Source of the DNA: Paragyromitra xinjiangensis
Taxonomy: Eukaryota > Ascomycota > Pezizomycetes > Pezizales > Discinaceae
DNA: 64,000 nucleotides
Direction of reading: 5' to 3'
Assembly (NCBI GenBank): GCA_038503065.1
Contig: JBCAMK010000008.1
Span: 1-64,000 of the forward strand
Shown: piece by piece, positions 20,033 to 31,108 of the stretch
Layout: every line of letters begins with the position of its first letter
Numbering within the stretch: position 1 is the first letter of the stretch
The notes under the pieces: model-generated
What the model was told of the DNA's origin: nothing
Databases searched by the model: none
What the model saw: the letters and a program-made list of their open reading frames with translations, nothing else
Program-made: the position numbers and the translations under genes

Positions 20033-21760
20033 ATGGGTCTAAATATCTCCAAAGTAATTCGCGCACCCGAGTCAGAAGGGATGCCTGTTCCAAGGCCTCC
20101 AAGCGATCCGGGTGCCTCTGGAGTGTTCGAACTCTCCGCACAAAATGGAGAGAAGCGATTCCACGTCCACAAGGATGTTCTTATATCTCAGTCTGAACCA
20201 TTCAGGCATGCCATAACCGGCGGGTGGAGAGAGACAACTGAGCGAAAAATCAATCTCAACGACTGGGACGGAGAAACTGTTGGCCGGTTGGTATCGTTCC
20301 TTCACACCGGCGACTATCAATATCCTGACCCAGTCCCATCTGCTGGCCGGGCAGTGGTGGAAAGGAGGGTGTACAGAAAATTCAAACCATCTCCGGTTAA
20401 GCCCAGAACTGACCCTAGCCGTCCGTTGACCCCGTTGGACGAATGTATGGGCGATTTTGTCCTCCAGGATCGCGGCAGTGAAGCCGATTGGCGTAGGTTG
20501 GAACGCTTCGGCCCTCAGGACGACTATAAGGAACTGCTTTTATCTCACGCGAGTGTCTACAGCTTGGCGCAATACAAATCTGTCAATGTTCTCCGGATCC
20601 TGGCGCTGCGACGGATATCTCTGATTCTCTTGAAAATCGATCCACTGGCGGCTCAACCCGACTCTCATACGGTGCTAGGTTTTATCGAACTTGTGAACTA
20701 CGTCTACTCAAATACCGACTCTCTCGTGAACTCTGAAGAACCTCTACGAAAGCTGGTCTCACAGTTCGCCGCTCTAAACCTTCAGGCTTTACAGACCAGG
20801 CAGGAGATGTTAGATTTGATGAGTGACGGAGGTGATTTCGTCAACGACATCATGCCAAAGATCTGCAGGAGACTCGTGGTTAGCCAGAAGAGCCCTGAAA
20901 CGATACGACGCCCTAACCCAAGACCAAACCCAATCATTGGGAGTTTCAACACCGGTGAAGTGCACCATTGGAGACATCCTTGGCCTCAAACCTCAAAGAT
21001 TGTCTCCTTTGGCACCACATACACTACCCCTATCGGCCTTCCTGTAGGAATCAATACGATGGACATCGGAAACAACGGTAATATCCGCATAAACGCCTAC
21101 ACGAGCAATGTTGGGAGGGATCGCTTTACGATTAATATCGATAGTTGGCTTGACACACGAATCTACTCTGCTGGCTGCTCATGGCTACAGATACTGAATG
21201 ACGATCCAAACTTCCAATTCGGACGGTACTCCACCAGAGAAGACCATCCTCACCACCAGACCCGTACCTCCCGCTTAATCACCTTCCCACGCTCGTATGC
21301 CGCGCCTCCGACGGTGGTTGTAATGCTCGTGGGCCTCGATATGCAACATAACAGGTCTTGGCGGGTGAGAACGTATGTGACTAATGTTACGGCGACTAAC
21401 TTTATCATCCATATCGATACCTGGGACAACACTATCCTTCACTCTGCTGCCGCGACGTGGATAGCCTATCCGACGGGCTTGCCGAAGGTGGCAAGTGGCA
21501 CATTCAATACCCAAGATGTGCGACCTCTTCACCCAGCACAGCTTAACACTGTCGGGCATGTAAGCTTCAATCATGGTGTTTTCGCAACCCGGCCTCACGC
21601 TCTGTTGGCATTCAATTCACTCGATATTGATTGCCGCCGCAATATGCGGGTTAGATTGGATTACTCAAATATGACAACTGCCGGGATGACTTGGCATATC
21701 AGTGGCTGGGGAAATACTATAGTCTATTCTGCGGGAGGTTCGTATATTGCTCTGGCTTAG
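20033..21760 (+). CDS. BTB/POZ protein with three H-type lectin repeats
   Basis: A 575-residue intronless protein. A BTB/POZ-like domain lies near residues 24-120 (FHVHKDVLISQSEPFRHAI, then VGRLVSFLHTGDY); such domains dimerise and often recruit Cullin-3. A helical middle follows. The C-terminus has three H-type lectin repeats, starting near residues 303, 396 and 487. Each has the family pattern GxFNTxx...(HP)...V.F...(F/Y)..PP.V...(L/N).(L/M)D....R.....NV...F.I.I..W.(D/N)T.IYSA. H-type lectins (discoidin/snail agglutinin) bind GalNAc-like sugars. The N-terminus MGLNISKV has Gly2 and Ser6, an N-myristoylation-like motif, which would tether the lectin to the inner membrane face; that is inference. 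The start is the first ATG after a stop, in context GCAGCTATGGG. Confidence 0.85.
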   Translation: MGLNISKVIRAPESEGMPVPRPPSDPGASGVFELSAQNGEKRFHVHKDVLISQSEPFRHAITGGWRETTERKINLNDWDGETVGRLVSFLHTGDYQYPDPVPSAGRAVVERRVYRKFKPSPVKPRTDPSRPLTPLDECMGDFVLQDRGSEADWRRLERFGPQDDYKELLLSHASVYSLAQYKSVNVLRILALRRISLILLKIDPLAAQPDSHTVLGFIELVNYVYSNTDSLVNSEEPLRKLVSQFAALNLQALQTRQEMLDLMSDGGDFVNDIMPKICRRLVVSQKSPETIRRPNPRPNPIIGSFNTGEVHHWRHPWPQTSKIVSFGTTYTTPIGLPVGINTMDIGNNGNIRINAYTSNVGRDRFTINIDSWLDTRIYSAGCSWLQILNDDPNFQFGRYSTREDHPHHQTRTSRLITFPRSYAAPPTVVVMLVGLDMQHNRSWRVRTYVTNVTATNFIIHIDTWDNTILHSAAATWIAYPTGLPKVASGTFNTQDVRPLHPAQLNTVGHVSFNHGVFATRPHALLAFNSLDIDCRRNMRVRLDYSNMTTAGMTWHISGWGNTIVYSAGGSYIALA

Positions 21761-23025
21761 CTTTGCTTGCGAGGTATGGTTTCAAGGCCATTTATTTGGC
21801 TCTGCAATTTGTTTAGTTATCGGAATTTCCTGGGAGACCGATTGGGCATTCGAAGTTACAGAGTTAAGATATGGGCTACCCGCATCGGGGATATTAATGA
21901 ATTATGTATTTCCTTTGCTGTTTTTTCACTATGCCGCGGTAACGAGCCCTTTGTTATTGAGGTAAAATGTTTGTACTTATGCACAATTATATTATGTGGT
22001 TCGACTTAATAAACTATGTTTGGTGTCCTAGGTGTCTGCTCTAGCCCAGGATATAATATGAAAGTAGGCAATTGTGAGTGTGTGGCCCTACCACCTTAGA
22101 ACAGTATTTCCGAATCCAATTAGAGTAGGTCTACTTACCGGTAAATGTATTTACTAAACGAACGTTCGAACCAACCAATCACTCAATACTACAGCACGAT
22201 ATTGGAATAAGCTCCTAACGACTAACAGAGAATGGCAGACGGTGTAGGTTGTGAAAAGTTTTAAATTTTTCGTGGGGACGGAGTTCACATATTGGGCCTG
22301 TACCGCAGGGTCACGTCAATCAGTCAAACTTTTTCCCTTCTCTCGTTTCTACTTCCCGATCTCCCTATTTTGTGAAGCACGATGTTGGAGATACTACTGC
22401 TACGTAGTATCGGCTTCCGGATACAGGCTTCCCTACGTGCCTCCACTGTCTCAGCTGTTTCATAGGCTCATATTTATTTAGCGGGTATTCGGGCCATGCA
22501 GAACTACCCTGGGAGACCGGCCGGCCATTTGGTGGAGCTCTTTCTATTGATCAGATACCTTTAGATATACAAAGGCAAAAGCCTCTAGCAAACTATTAAG
22601 CAATCTTTATAATATACTCGAGATTATTCCTTCACGAGCCCACGGAACAGCCGAGTGATACCCCGTGACCCGACAGAGCTAGACAGGCTCCAAATTCAAC
22701 TATAGCACAGAAGGCTAGAAGAGGCCTCCCAGAGAAATAACAGGCAAAACCAGGAAAACTGAATCAGATATTACCTACTTATGATGTGAGCGGAAAGATG
22801 GTACGGCCTACAAATGGACTACCTGTGGCTTCGGTTATCCGTCGCTACCCGCGGCCTGGGTTTCCCTATCGTTAGTTTCAACTGCCGTCGCAGTCCATCA
22901 CTCGGTAAATACAAATACGACTGAGGGGGCCATTAACCGTCATAAGTTACCAAGTATAGAGCTTGTAGTTTCCCCTGCCTAAGGAATAGTGGATGATACC
23001 AAAACTCTATGGGCGGTGGTGATTG
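21761..23025. other. Intergenic, fullest copy of the mosaic repeat
   Basis: No gene seen. 22250-22390 (matching 6735-6890 and 19000-19190) and 22395-22610 (matching 4860-5075 and 11640-11800) lie side by side, so this is the most complete copy of a two-module dispersed repeat. A 21-base CGGTTATCCGTCGCTACC-type stretch further right is unremarkable. Confidence 0.5.
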
Positions 23026-23310
23026 ACTCTTGGTGGCCCCTGGCAGAGTGCCAGTAGGATATAAATGCTGTCCAAAAGATAGAGTTAAATCGACATTCGA
23101 GAGTCACGAACGAGAGGATGTGGTCATACTGAGCAGGCTCAGAACAGGCCATGTCTGGATCAAAATGTATGAAAAGAAAATCGGGAGAAGACAAGAAGTC
23201 GAATGCGAATGCGAATGCGGCAGAGGAGAACAAAGTGTTGAACATATTTTGGAAAAGTGTTCGTTCACCATCGATGGAAGAGAGGAAGCCAGACAGGATA
23301 TAGGGAAAGA

Positions 23311-25514
23311 CATCAGCAAAAAAAAATTGTCGCCCGGACACGTTCTTGTCTTCTGGAAGGCCATATTCCGCCTGCTGCGTTTGTGGTCTTCCTGCCCGCC
23401 CAGGCGAGCTGGTCCGGGTGCTGGCTGCGCCCAAGCGCAGGCTTTGCAGGCCGCGCAGTGCTCCGGCCTCCTGGCGCTCGTCCGCAGCCACCCGTGTCCG
23501 GGCGCTGGCACTTAGCAGAATCCAGCCGACTGCCCGATGGATTTTTTTTTTTTCTAAGTCCCTAGAAACTCGGGACTTAGCAAAATTCACCTAGACTCCC
23601 ACCAGGCACTTCGCAATTTTCAAAAATCTCCAGGTCGCTTAGTCATCGCTTAGTAGTCGCCATGCCGTCGCCAAAGCAACGCCTAATAAGACACCAATCT
23701 CCACCTCTCCCGTCCTTCCTACTATTGCTTCCCCCTATTCCCTCCCACCCATCCACAACCTCGCTGTACCGCTGACATCGTGACATTTAGGATCGAAGCA
23801 ACGAGCTCTGCTTGCAAAGAACCTCCTAGGTAACGTCTTGATTCCGTTTATTTGACTCCCGCTGATATGCCTCCTAGACTCGCTTCGATCCGCAGCTTCA
23901 GCTTCCTCTGCCTCCGCTGGCTGCCTGCTTCGCTGCTTCCGCTGCCTCCTGGAGGTCGTCGATCCGCTGCTGCAGCCTCCGCTGCCTGCGCCATATGGTC
24001 GATCCGCTGCCTGAGCTTCCTCCGCCTCCGCCAAATGGTCAATTCGCTGCCTGGGCTTCTGCTGCCTGCGCCATATGGTCGATCCGCTGCCTGAGCTTCC
24101 TCCGCCTCCGCCAAATGGTCAATTCGCTGCCTGGGCTTCCGCTGCCTGCGCCACATGGTCGATCCGCTGCTTGAGCTTCCTCCGCCTCCGCCTCCGCCAA
24201 TTGGTCGATTCGCTGCCTGAGCTTCCTCCGCTTCCGCCAATTGGTCGATTTGCTGCTTGAGCTTCCGCTGCCTCCGCCACATGGTCAATTCGCTGCCTGA
24301 GCTTCCGCCGCCTCCGCCAATTGGTCGATTTGCTGCTGCTGCCTCCGCTGCCTGCGCCATATGGTCGATCCGCTGCCTGAGCTTCCGCCGCCTCCTGGAG
24401 GTCGTCAATCCGCTGCCTGAGCTTCTGCTGCCTCCTGGAGGTCGTCAATCCGCTGCCTGAGCTTCTGCTGCCTCCTGGAGGTCGTCGATCCGCTGCCTGA
24501 GCTTCCTCCGCCTCCGCCAATTGGTTGATTCGCAGCTTGAGCTTCCGCTGCCTGCGCCATATGGTCAATTCGCAGCCTGAGCTTCCGCCGCCTCCGCCAA
24601 TTGGTCGATTTGCTGCTGCAGCCTCTGCTGCCTGCGCCATATGGTCGATTCGCTGCCTGAGCTTCCGCTGCCTCCGCCACATGGTCAATTCGCTGCAGCA
24701 GCCTCCGCTGCCTGCGCCATATGGCCGATTTGCTGCCTGAGCTTCCGCCGCCTCCGCCACATGGTCAATTCGCTGCTGCAGCCTCCGCTGCCTGCGCCAT
24801 ATGGTCAATTCGCTGCCTGAGCCTCTGGTGCCTCCGCTGACTGAGCTTCCGCCGCCTTCTGGAGGTCGTCGATCCGCTGCCTGAGCTTCCGCCGCCTCCG
24901 CCAATTGGTCGATTTGCTGCTGCTGCCTCCGCTGCCTCCGCCACATGGTCAATTCGCTGCCTGAGCTTCCGCTGCCTGCGCCATATGGTCAATTCGCAGC
25001 CTGAGCTTCCGCCGCCTCCGCCACATGGTCAATTCGCTGCAGCAGCCTCCGCTGCCTCCGCCACATGGTCAATTCGCTGCCTGAGCCTCTGCTACCTGCG
25101 CCATATGGTCGATTCGCTGCTCAACCCCTCCCTACCCGTAGAGTACGAAGAACAGATACATGTACATATAGAACTTTATATATCCATAGAAATAATAGAA
25201 CGATTGTAAACAAGCATATGGGCAAAAGCCTCCAAACTAGACCACAGGGCGACCTGCTGAAAATGTGATTCTGTGGGCGCACTGCTCTCCTCCAGCTGTC
25301 TTCCAGATGCCCATCAACCCCCCATTGTCGCCTGGAAGATAGCCTCCTGAAGCTCAGTGCGCCCTATGCTGGAGAATGACCGACCTCTGGTAGGTTGTCG
25401 CCCAGACGCAAAGCGCAAAATTCACAACCTCGGGAAGGGCTATATTCCGCCCCGACCGCCTGGGCCGCCTGAGGCATTGGGCGGACCGGGCGACAATCCG
25501 TTTTTTTGCTGATG
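23311..25514. mobile_element. 2.2-kb nested element with inverted ends
   Basis: The left end reads CATCAGCAAAAAAAAATTGT then CGCCCGG; the right end is CCGGGCGACAATCCGTTTTT then TTGCTGATG. The outer 14 bases are a perfect inverted repeat and TTGTCGCCCGG is repeated inside it. The insertion splits the LINE coding frame. No clean target duplication is visible: part of the inverted repeat (CATCAG/CTGATG) may be original LINE sequence. Inside are GC-rich palindromic flanks, further TTGTCGCC words at 25345 and 25396, GAAGGNCATATTCCGCC-like phrases near both ends in the same orientation, and a 40-bp satellite. No transposase is visible, so it is non-autonomous or degraded. Confidence 0.65.
23890..25125. 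repeat. 40-bp satellite, about 30 units, open in most frames
   Basis: Units such as GATCCGCTGCCTGAGCTTCC..GCCGCCTCCGCCATATGGTC repeat with an exact 40-base step (24001, 24041, 24081, 24121). Alternating unit ends are CATATGGTC, CACATGGTC, CAATTGGTC and GGAGGTCGTC. Because 40 is not a multiple of 3, each minus-strand frame reads unit types in turn as WRRQRKLRQRIDH, AEAAEAQAANRP and a Gly/Ser stretch, giving long stop-free frames (up to 277 codons) with a 40-residue cycle. The plus strand is also open over long spans. I treat the frames as a by-product of base composition, though a repeat protein on the minus strand cannot be ruled out. Confidence 0.85.
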
Positions 25515-26129
25515 GAAGAAGTTACGATGCAAGAATTGTTATACTCAAAGAAAGGAGTTAAACATGCGGTTGGAATGTGGAAGGAGTTTAAAAGGGCAAG
25601 AAGAGCGGAGAGAGAAGAGAGAGAGGAAGATGAGAGAGAGCTGGGGTGGGGATATGGAGATTTAGAAAGATAAAATTGTTTAACGGAAAAGAAATGTAGG
25701 ATGAAAGTTTTGTTAGGAATTGTTAAGGTTATGTTTTGTGTGTTTGTGTTATTTTAAGTTTAGTTTCGCGGTTATTTTATATTTTTATTATTTTTTCCTT
25801 TGTATGTTTGTTTGTTATTTATCGTCATAACCTATAGGGTTGGATACGTAAATGAATTACTACTACTACTACTACTACTCTTGGTGGCCCGCTTCTATCC
25901 CCGTCGCCGGCTCTATTCATCAATGAATATATAGTAATATTATTATTAACAGACTAAGGGACAGAGAGAGCCAAAGAAATCCACATCAGGCCTAACCGTA
26001 AATAATTCCGTTTCGGCCAGCTACTACTTCTAGCTAAAAAAGGTGAACCGCAATTTTTCGTCGAAAACTAAAGGTTAGAAACAAACTACACCGATAGAAA
26101 AATACCACCATACGCCCTCTCACCCTCCT

Positions 26130-26745
26130 CTCAGCGCTGCACTGAAATAACCACCGAACATCCGTCCCTTATTACTTCCCAATTCGCAACCACCATCCCT
26201 CTCCCATCCCATATTTTCTCCTCCGACACGCTTCCCGCCTTGCATAAGCCCTGCACCCTCAATAGCATACCAAAATTGCTCCTTCCATCCTCTCTCGACA
26301 CGTCTTTTTCTGCATCCTCATCTGCCCTATCCAACATCTGTTGAACATACCTGCTGCACCATTCGTTCTTAGAATCATGCAACACGCTCTGTGGAACCTC
26401 AACAACCTCCTGTTGGGAAGCGCACCCCTTGGAGCCCCACCCGGTTCATTATTCTCAAACTTCACCACATCTTTCACCTTAATGAACACTGGCAGTGGTT
26501 ATAGAACTTTCACGCTATATCCTTCCTCCCCCGGAATCTCCTCAAAATAACATTCAAGTCTCCCAAACCTATCATGCAGGTCCGACACCAACAGCGCCAA
26601 ATTTTCCGGCGTATCGGTTTTTATCCTCTCAAGACTCTGCGAGATTTCTGGGTTAGGGTTTAGCTGGCCAGGGCTGGGTTCAGTAGTGAAGGAGAGGATG
26701 TCTTCAAGGGAGGGGTGGGCGTTTGGGTGTTGAGGTTGTGGATGG
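26130..26745 (-). pseudogene. Decayed unrecognised gene
   Basis: Minus-strand coding-like sequence runs in three pieces. The first ends at a TAA after EEIPGEEGYSVKVL (about 26504). The same frame continues with PVFIKVKDVVKFENNEPG, then the reading must shift near 26410 into VPQSVLHDSKNEWCSRYVQQ and run on to a stop at 26131. Codon composition changes sharply at these breaks, and no intron with good sites bridges them. No family was recognised. A relic is more likely than a gene, but a very short-intron gene cannot be excluded. Confidence 0.4.
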
Positions 26746-26810
26746 ACATGAATTTGGTGAATATAGGTCGAAGGTTAAGAAGTTGATGTCGTTGACAATT
26801 GCTAAGCCAA

Positions 26811-27107
26811 TCACCTACCTACCTTCTTATATGAGAAGCACACGATGATGTACTTATATGTACCTTGATAAAGCCCAAGATCAGCCGGTGATGCAACATA
26901 TGCATCCAACTTCTCCAAGGGGTGACTTTCGTATAGGAAAACCCCAGGTAAGAAAAATTTAAGAACTCTGGAGGAAGCTTGATCCCTGACCGAACAACTT
27001 CTCTTGCCCTGGAATTTGTGCCAGTGAAACTGTTGATAAGCTAGATCAGGGTTCCGAGGGATTTGAAGGAAGACCTTCGATGTTAGAGACAGACGTGTTT
27101 TGGCCAC
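26811..27107 (-). pseudogene. Possible EthD-domain relic
   Basis: A 98-codon frame starting MAKTRLSLTSKVFLQIPRNP then DLAYQQFHWHKF resembles the start of an EthD-like ferredoxin-fold domain (KxxxFLKRxPxLSxEEFxxHW). RVLKFF and LEKLDAYVASPADLGLYQ could be its later parts. Length and conserved positions are poor, and the expected His-rich core is missing. Tentative. Confidence 0.3.
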
Positions 27108-29363
27108 TCATCGTGTGGATTAACTTAAAGCTTGGACATGGCATTACCGAGGAAAGGGAGCGTTTAACCGTTAAATTTTGTTAGTGAGTAGGATTGGATA
27201 TATATTTCTATGGGTGGGTCCTGAGATGACGAGTTGAAGATAAAAATCTCACCAGACCCTCTGTTAGGGGATTGGAGTAATAGGAGGTTTAGACGGCCAT
27301 CTTGACCGATTTGGGAAAACTACCAGTGAAGGAAATCTAGATCAAGGTACACTTGATGAGAAGGCTCTTGCTGCTGAAATCACAGAAGAGTTAGCGTTTC
27401 TGGCATTCGAGGCAGAGGAAGAGTATGTATTCGGGAGTGGGCACACACAAGAGATTGCCAGAGATTTGTATAAACCTTCATATTGCAGCGGTTGTCAAAG
27501 TATCATAACCCAGGTGGCTCGATGTACTTGATGAATTCATCATCACCAACCACTTAGTTAGCCCTAACCCTGGATTGCTTAGTCATGCCCAACCTTGAAG
27601 AACCCTAACTGCAACAAATTCGATTTATTCAACACCATCTCCGAACTAGGTCGGAAAACAAAATCACAGGAGTTCTAGGCACAGTACCATCAAAGGTGAG
27701 ATCAGAGGACCCCGCGATTATCAACTACCATAGAGTACTAGCGCTGTCAGGCAGTCATCTCTCAGCCCGCGAAAAAAAAGGCCCAAGTTTCCATCTCAAG
27801 TTAAGTGCTATTAGGTTATCTCAGGGTCTTTCCATTGATCCTATTCATTAACTTTTCTCACCCAAGAATAAAGGCTTTATCGAGTATTATGGCAGAGGAG
27901 GGGGCGGCATCGAAACTGGCGCGGATTGGGCTGAGGCAAAGGGATTAAAAGATTTTGATGGAAAACGTCAGGCCCATTTGCGTATTCTGGTGTCTCCGTA
28001 CTCTTTCTATTTCTTGGACTATCCCCCTTTACCCTTCTTTGATTTGTAGACTGCAGTAGGGATTTAGGATCCTATCTTAGAAGGCTAGCCATCTATCATA
28101 GTTTATTTTTGTATCCACACCATACCTATTTTATGGGATTTGTTTGATCTCTTCTCATGTCATCCTCCAGCGATTTTTCCCCGCTATCCAGGAAAAATGG
28201 CGAATCCTACTAGAGCAATACACAAACGAAACTTCGTATGCCCCTAATATCAAATGTAGTCTCGGTACCCTTTGTCTTTGGTCCATAGTGCGGTTGCCGT
28301 AAGTGCTTCCCTGCCTGGCCTCTATAGCTCAACGACTGTTACGTATCAGAAACTCGAGATAATGCTTCTCTTCATTCTAAACACCTAAAAGCCATGAGAT
28401 TGAGATAAGTACCTCGGCATTTGGTGAATGATTTGAAGGAGATAGCGCTCTATCTGACACCATTAACGTTGAATGGTCACGCTACATATCGGGTCTTGTC
28501 GAAGTAAACCCTAGCCTTCATATTGAGTGGACACCATTTTCTCTGCCGTTTTACTTCGGGCTCATAGGCTCACTTGATAAATAATACCGTATTTAGTAGG
28601 CGATAGGTAGCCGAGCTGTAGGAGGTCAGATTTCATTGTCATATCGCGTGTTCCAGCAGGTTTAGACTCATAAAAATTCCATCACGATACGGAACTCATC
28701 GGTATTCCCAGCCTTGGCAAAGCAGGCAGCGACACCTCATCAAATATCTTGTGGTACTGTGCCAGTCCAGGTCCCGGTGCATGGAATTTGTAGGAAATTA
28801 ATAGTAGAGACTTATTCCGAGAGTCAGATGCAATGCTTTTCTATTAACGCTATAGTATATTTAGCCCAAGCTCTCACCCTTCCGCCTAAGCATCTACGCT
28901 CTAATATGTCCCTTCAACGCCAAAGGGCCCGGGGTACTGAGGACCCTATTACGCATAAGGCGTTACGGCCGTTCCAGGAACCAAACACAGCTCCTACCAC
29001 GCAGAGCCCATCACGTATCCAGTAGTATGTTACTATCTGGGTCCTTGCAATACCATAAGTCAGTTGTTTCGGGCAAGATACAACATAATCTCTTGCTAGC
29101 GCAAACATGCAAGGAACGACAAGCTACAGATCCAAACGAGTAACGGATGCCGTAAAAACTCCTTCTGTTTAGCAGAAGAATGAGCTAAAACTGACACCTG
29201 TCTTTAATCCCTGCCTCGAGTTTGTTGCCCAATATACGTAACGGAGATCGTAACGGGCCTTCCTCGTACGAGCATGACTGCTGAGTATAATGGGGGAGCG
29301 AAAGCCTTAAAATAATTGTCAGCTCATCTATCGTTGCGAGATATAACAGCCAAGCCTTACATT
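27108..29363. other. Intergenic, no gene seen
   Basis: Long gene-free stretch. A 103-codon plus frame at 28714 has no recognisable content. Contains the GGATTGCTTAGTCATGCCCAAC phrase at 27576, a relative of the dispersed repeat tail, and a few telomere-like CCCTAACCC words near 27562. Confidence 0.4.
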
Positions 29364-29810
29364 CTATGCCTTTATGAATACATAAGCTACCCCCCCAATC
29401 ACGCCTCCAACTACTACTACACCGACGACAACCACAACCACCCAAACCACGGCTAACCCGCATCCCGCGATGATAGTTAAGATCGCCGCAAAAAAACTAG
29501 CCACTACCGCTAGAAATCCGCACACTTGCGACACATGGTCTTTATCGGATTGCTGTGGGGGCATGTACATCGACGCTCTCGCTTCGGGGTACGGCTGCTT
29601 GATGGGAGTACCAGAAACCACACTCGCTGGTTTGGCGATCGGGGAAGATTCATTGACATGATTGGACAAAACCGTCTCCTGGCCCTGATCAGGCTGCCAA
29701 GGGGGCACGTATGCTGATGGTTGAATTTCTATGTTCGGTTGTGGGGTAGGTTGGGTAGGTTCGACAGGAAGTGTAGACATTAAAGGGGTTTGCGGGAGAG
29801 GCTCCGACAT
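29364..29810 (-). CDS. Small Pro-rich membrane protein, hypothetical
   Basis: A 148-residue frame from the ATG at 29810 (context GACCATGTCGG, better than the ATG two codons upstream). The first 95 residues are Pro/Gln/Ser-rich with two related YxPP-x-Q segments (SAYVPPWQPDQGQ and SMYMPPQQSDKD). The rest is hydrophobic: one segment near VCGFLAVVASFFAAILTIIA and another of Val/Gly (VVVVVVGVVVVGGVIGGVAY). It looks like a cytosolic-tail, two-pass or hairpin membrane protein. No family recognised. Confidence 0.5.
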   Translation of the reverse strand: MSEPLPQTPLMSTLPVEPTQPTPQPNIEIQPSAYVPPWQPDQGQETVLSNHVNESSPIAKPASVVSGTPIKQPYPEARASMYMPPQQSDKDHVSQVCGFLAVVASFFAAILTIIAGCGLAVVWVVVVVVGVVVVGGVIGGVAYVFIKA

Positions 29811-29816
29811 GGTCAA

Positions 29817-30965
29817 ACAAGCACCTGCCTGTGGCCGTACTTATATGATACGTCGGCTCTCGAGTTGATGTAACTGTCTCTAAAGTTCCAACATCGAGGA
29901 TCCAGTACATACTTATAGGTAAATCACAACAAACTTAGTCGTATAAAAATTTCAGCCTCAATTCATTACAAATAACTAACAGGTGTTGTGTCTTGGGCGT
30001 GGCTTTGGCTTCGTGGACCCAAAGCTGCTAAGCGGGCCCTCATTATCACAAAAGTGATGCTATGTGAACCTAAATTTATCGTCGTCTATTCCATGCTGCT
30101 CGTTGATCAATGTCACAGGTGCAGGGCGAGAAATCAACCAATAACGGGTAAGAATCATGGCAGATCCCCGCATGCCCGAGGTCGGGGCTGAAGTTTCACT
30201 GTGATACACTTGCCCAGGCAGCCGTGCATATTGTCTACCCACTTTCTGGGTAACAGGTCAAGCCCAAGCAAAACGCACCAATGAGACTGCTTACGGTGAC
30301 TTCTAGGTAGGACGAGATCAAGAACAATGCGTCACACAAAGCGGCTGAAAACGTTAACAAGCTCACTATCAGCATTGACTTCTCATGATCGAGAAATTTA
30401 GGATTCTAGAAACCTACAAGTTAGCTCGAAAAGGAAACTCAGTGGCTTAGCTTTATTGTACACCATAGATATTAAATCTACTAACTCATTGGACTCTTCT
30501 TGCAATTGGCAAAATTTACCTTATCGATATGTAAGCTACTCTGAAGTTGAGGCAAAACAGGTGTGACAAATCATCATGATGATCCTATAGGTACTCCTCG
30601 AAAGCGAAGATCCCTGTCGCCCGATCTTTACACCCTTACAATGTAAAAAGCAAGAAACACGGCTAGTCTCAACCAGGCTTCGGCGGTATACTATAAGTAC
30701 ATTTACACACCAACGAAAGGATCACGGGTGCGAGAGGAAGCCAGGTAAACGAAGGTAAAGTCAGCTCTTCTCCTAAAGGTTGGACGAAGGAATTTATTGC
30801 TGTGTAACACTCTGATGTGCTCCTGTTGTGTATTACCTAAAAAAAGGAAGTTAGTTCAGCTCTACTCTACAGCTGTCATCGATCAAGAACCTTTTAAGTC
30901 AGTGCAGTTTCCATTAAGGGGATCGCCCTCGTAGTCTACAGGCACAAAAGATATGTGCAACATTA
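29817..30965. other. Intergenic, no gene seen
   Basis: Only small frames without recognisable content. Confidence 0.35.
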
Positions 30966-31108
30966 CCGTATAGTTTCGGGCGATACCCACGGAACCAAGA
31001 GGGATAGAAACTTTTGATTGGTAGGAAGGTCCTTCAGCTCGTTTATAGGTGCCACCACCCTCCTGGTTGCGCGAGATCCCCCCGGGGGTATCGCGCGAAA
31101 CTATACGG
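30966..31108. mobile_element. TA-flanked inverted-repeat element, 143 bp
   Basis: Left end CCGTATAGTTTCGGGCGATA with CCC following; right end GGGTATCGCGCGAAACTATA then CGG, a near-perfect complement of about 23 bp. TA at 30964-30965 and 31109-31110. It lies about 280 bp before the start of the STAND gene, so it may sit in its promoter. Confidence 0.83.

Larger units (their letters stand above)
23040..25876 (+). mobile_element. 5'-truncated LINE with 14-bp TSD, split by a nested insertion
   Basis: Perfect direct repeat ACTCTTGGTGGCCC at 23026-23039 and 25877-25890. Just inside the left repeat, 23040-23316 codes for the post-RT C-terminal region of a Tad/R1-like LINE: VVILSRLRTGHVWIKMYEKK, then CECECGRGEQSVEHILEKC, a Cys/His cluster. 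The frame resumes at about 25512 as MEEVTMQELLYS..WKEFKRARRAER..WGYGDLER and a stop near 25672. A 3' UTR, the terminal GGGTTGGATACGTAAATGAA block and a CTA tail follow. The true LINE part is about 640 bp; the rest (23317-25510) is the nested element. Confidence 0.88.

Noticed and set aside
22979..23590. Minus-strand 203-codon frame
   Set aside because: Runs across the boundary between LINE and nested element on the wrong strand.
23848..24992. Long minus-strand frames (186-277 codons) as repeat-protein genes
   Set aside because: All follow from a stop-free 40-bp satellite; several frames overlap and none has a recognisable start context or non-repeat domain.
23890..25125. CRISPR-like array
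   Set aside because: Units are directly adjacent variants of one 40-bp sequence with no distinct spacers; a satellite in a eukaryote.
28714..29025. 103-codon plus frame as gene
   Set aside because: No recognisable domain, ordinary composition, no neighbours in the same pattern.
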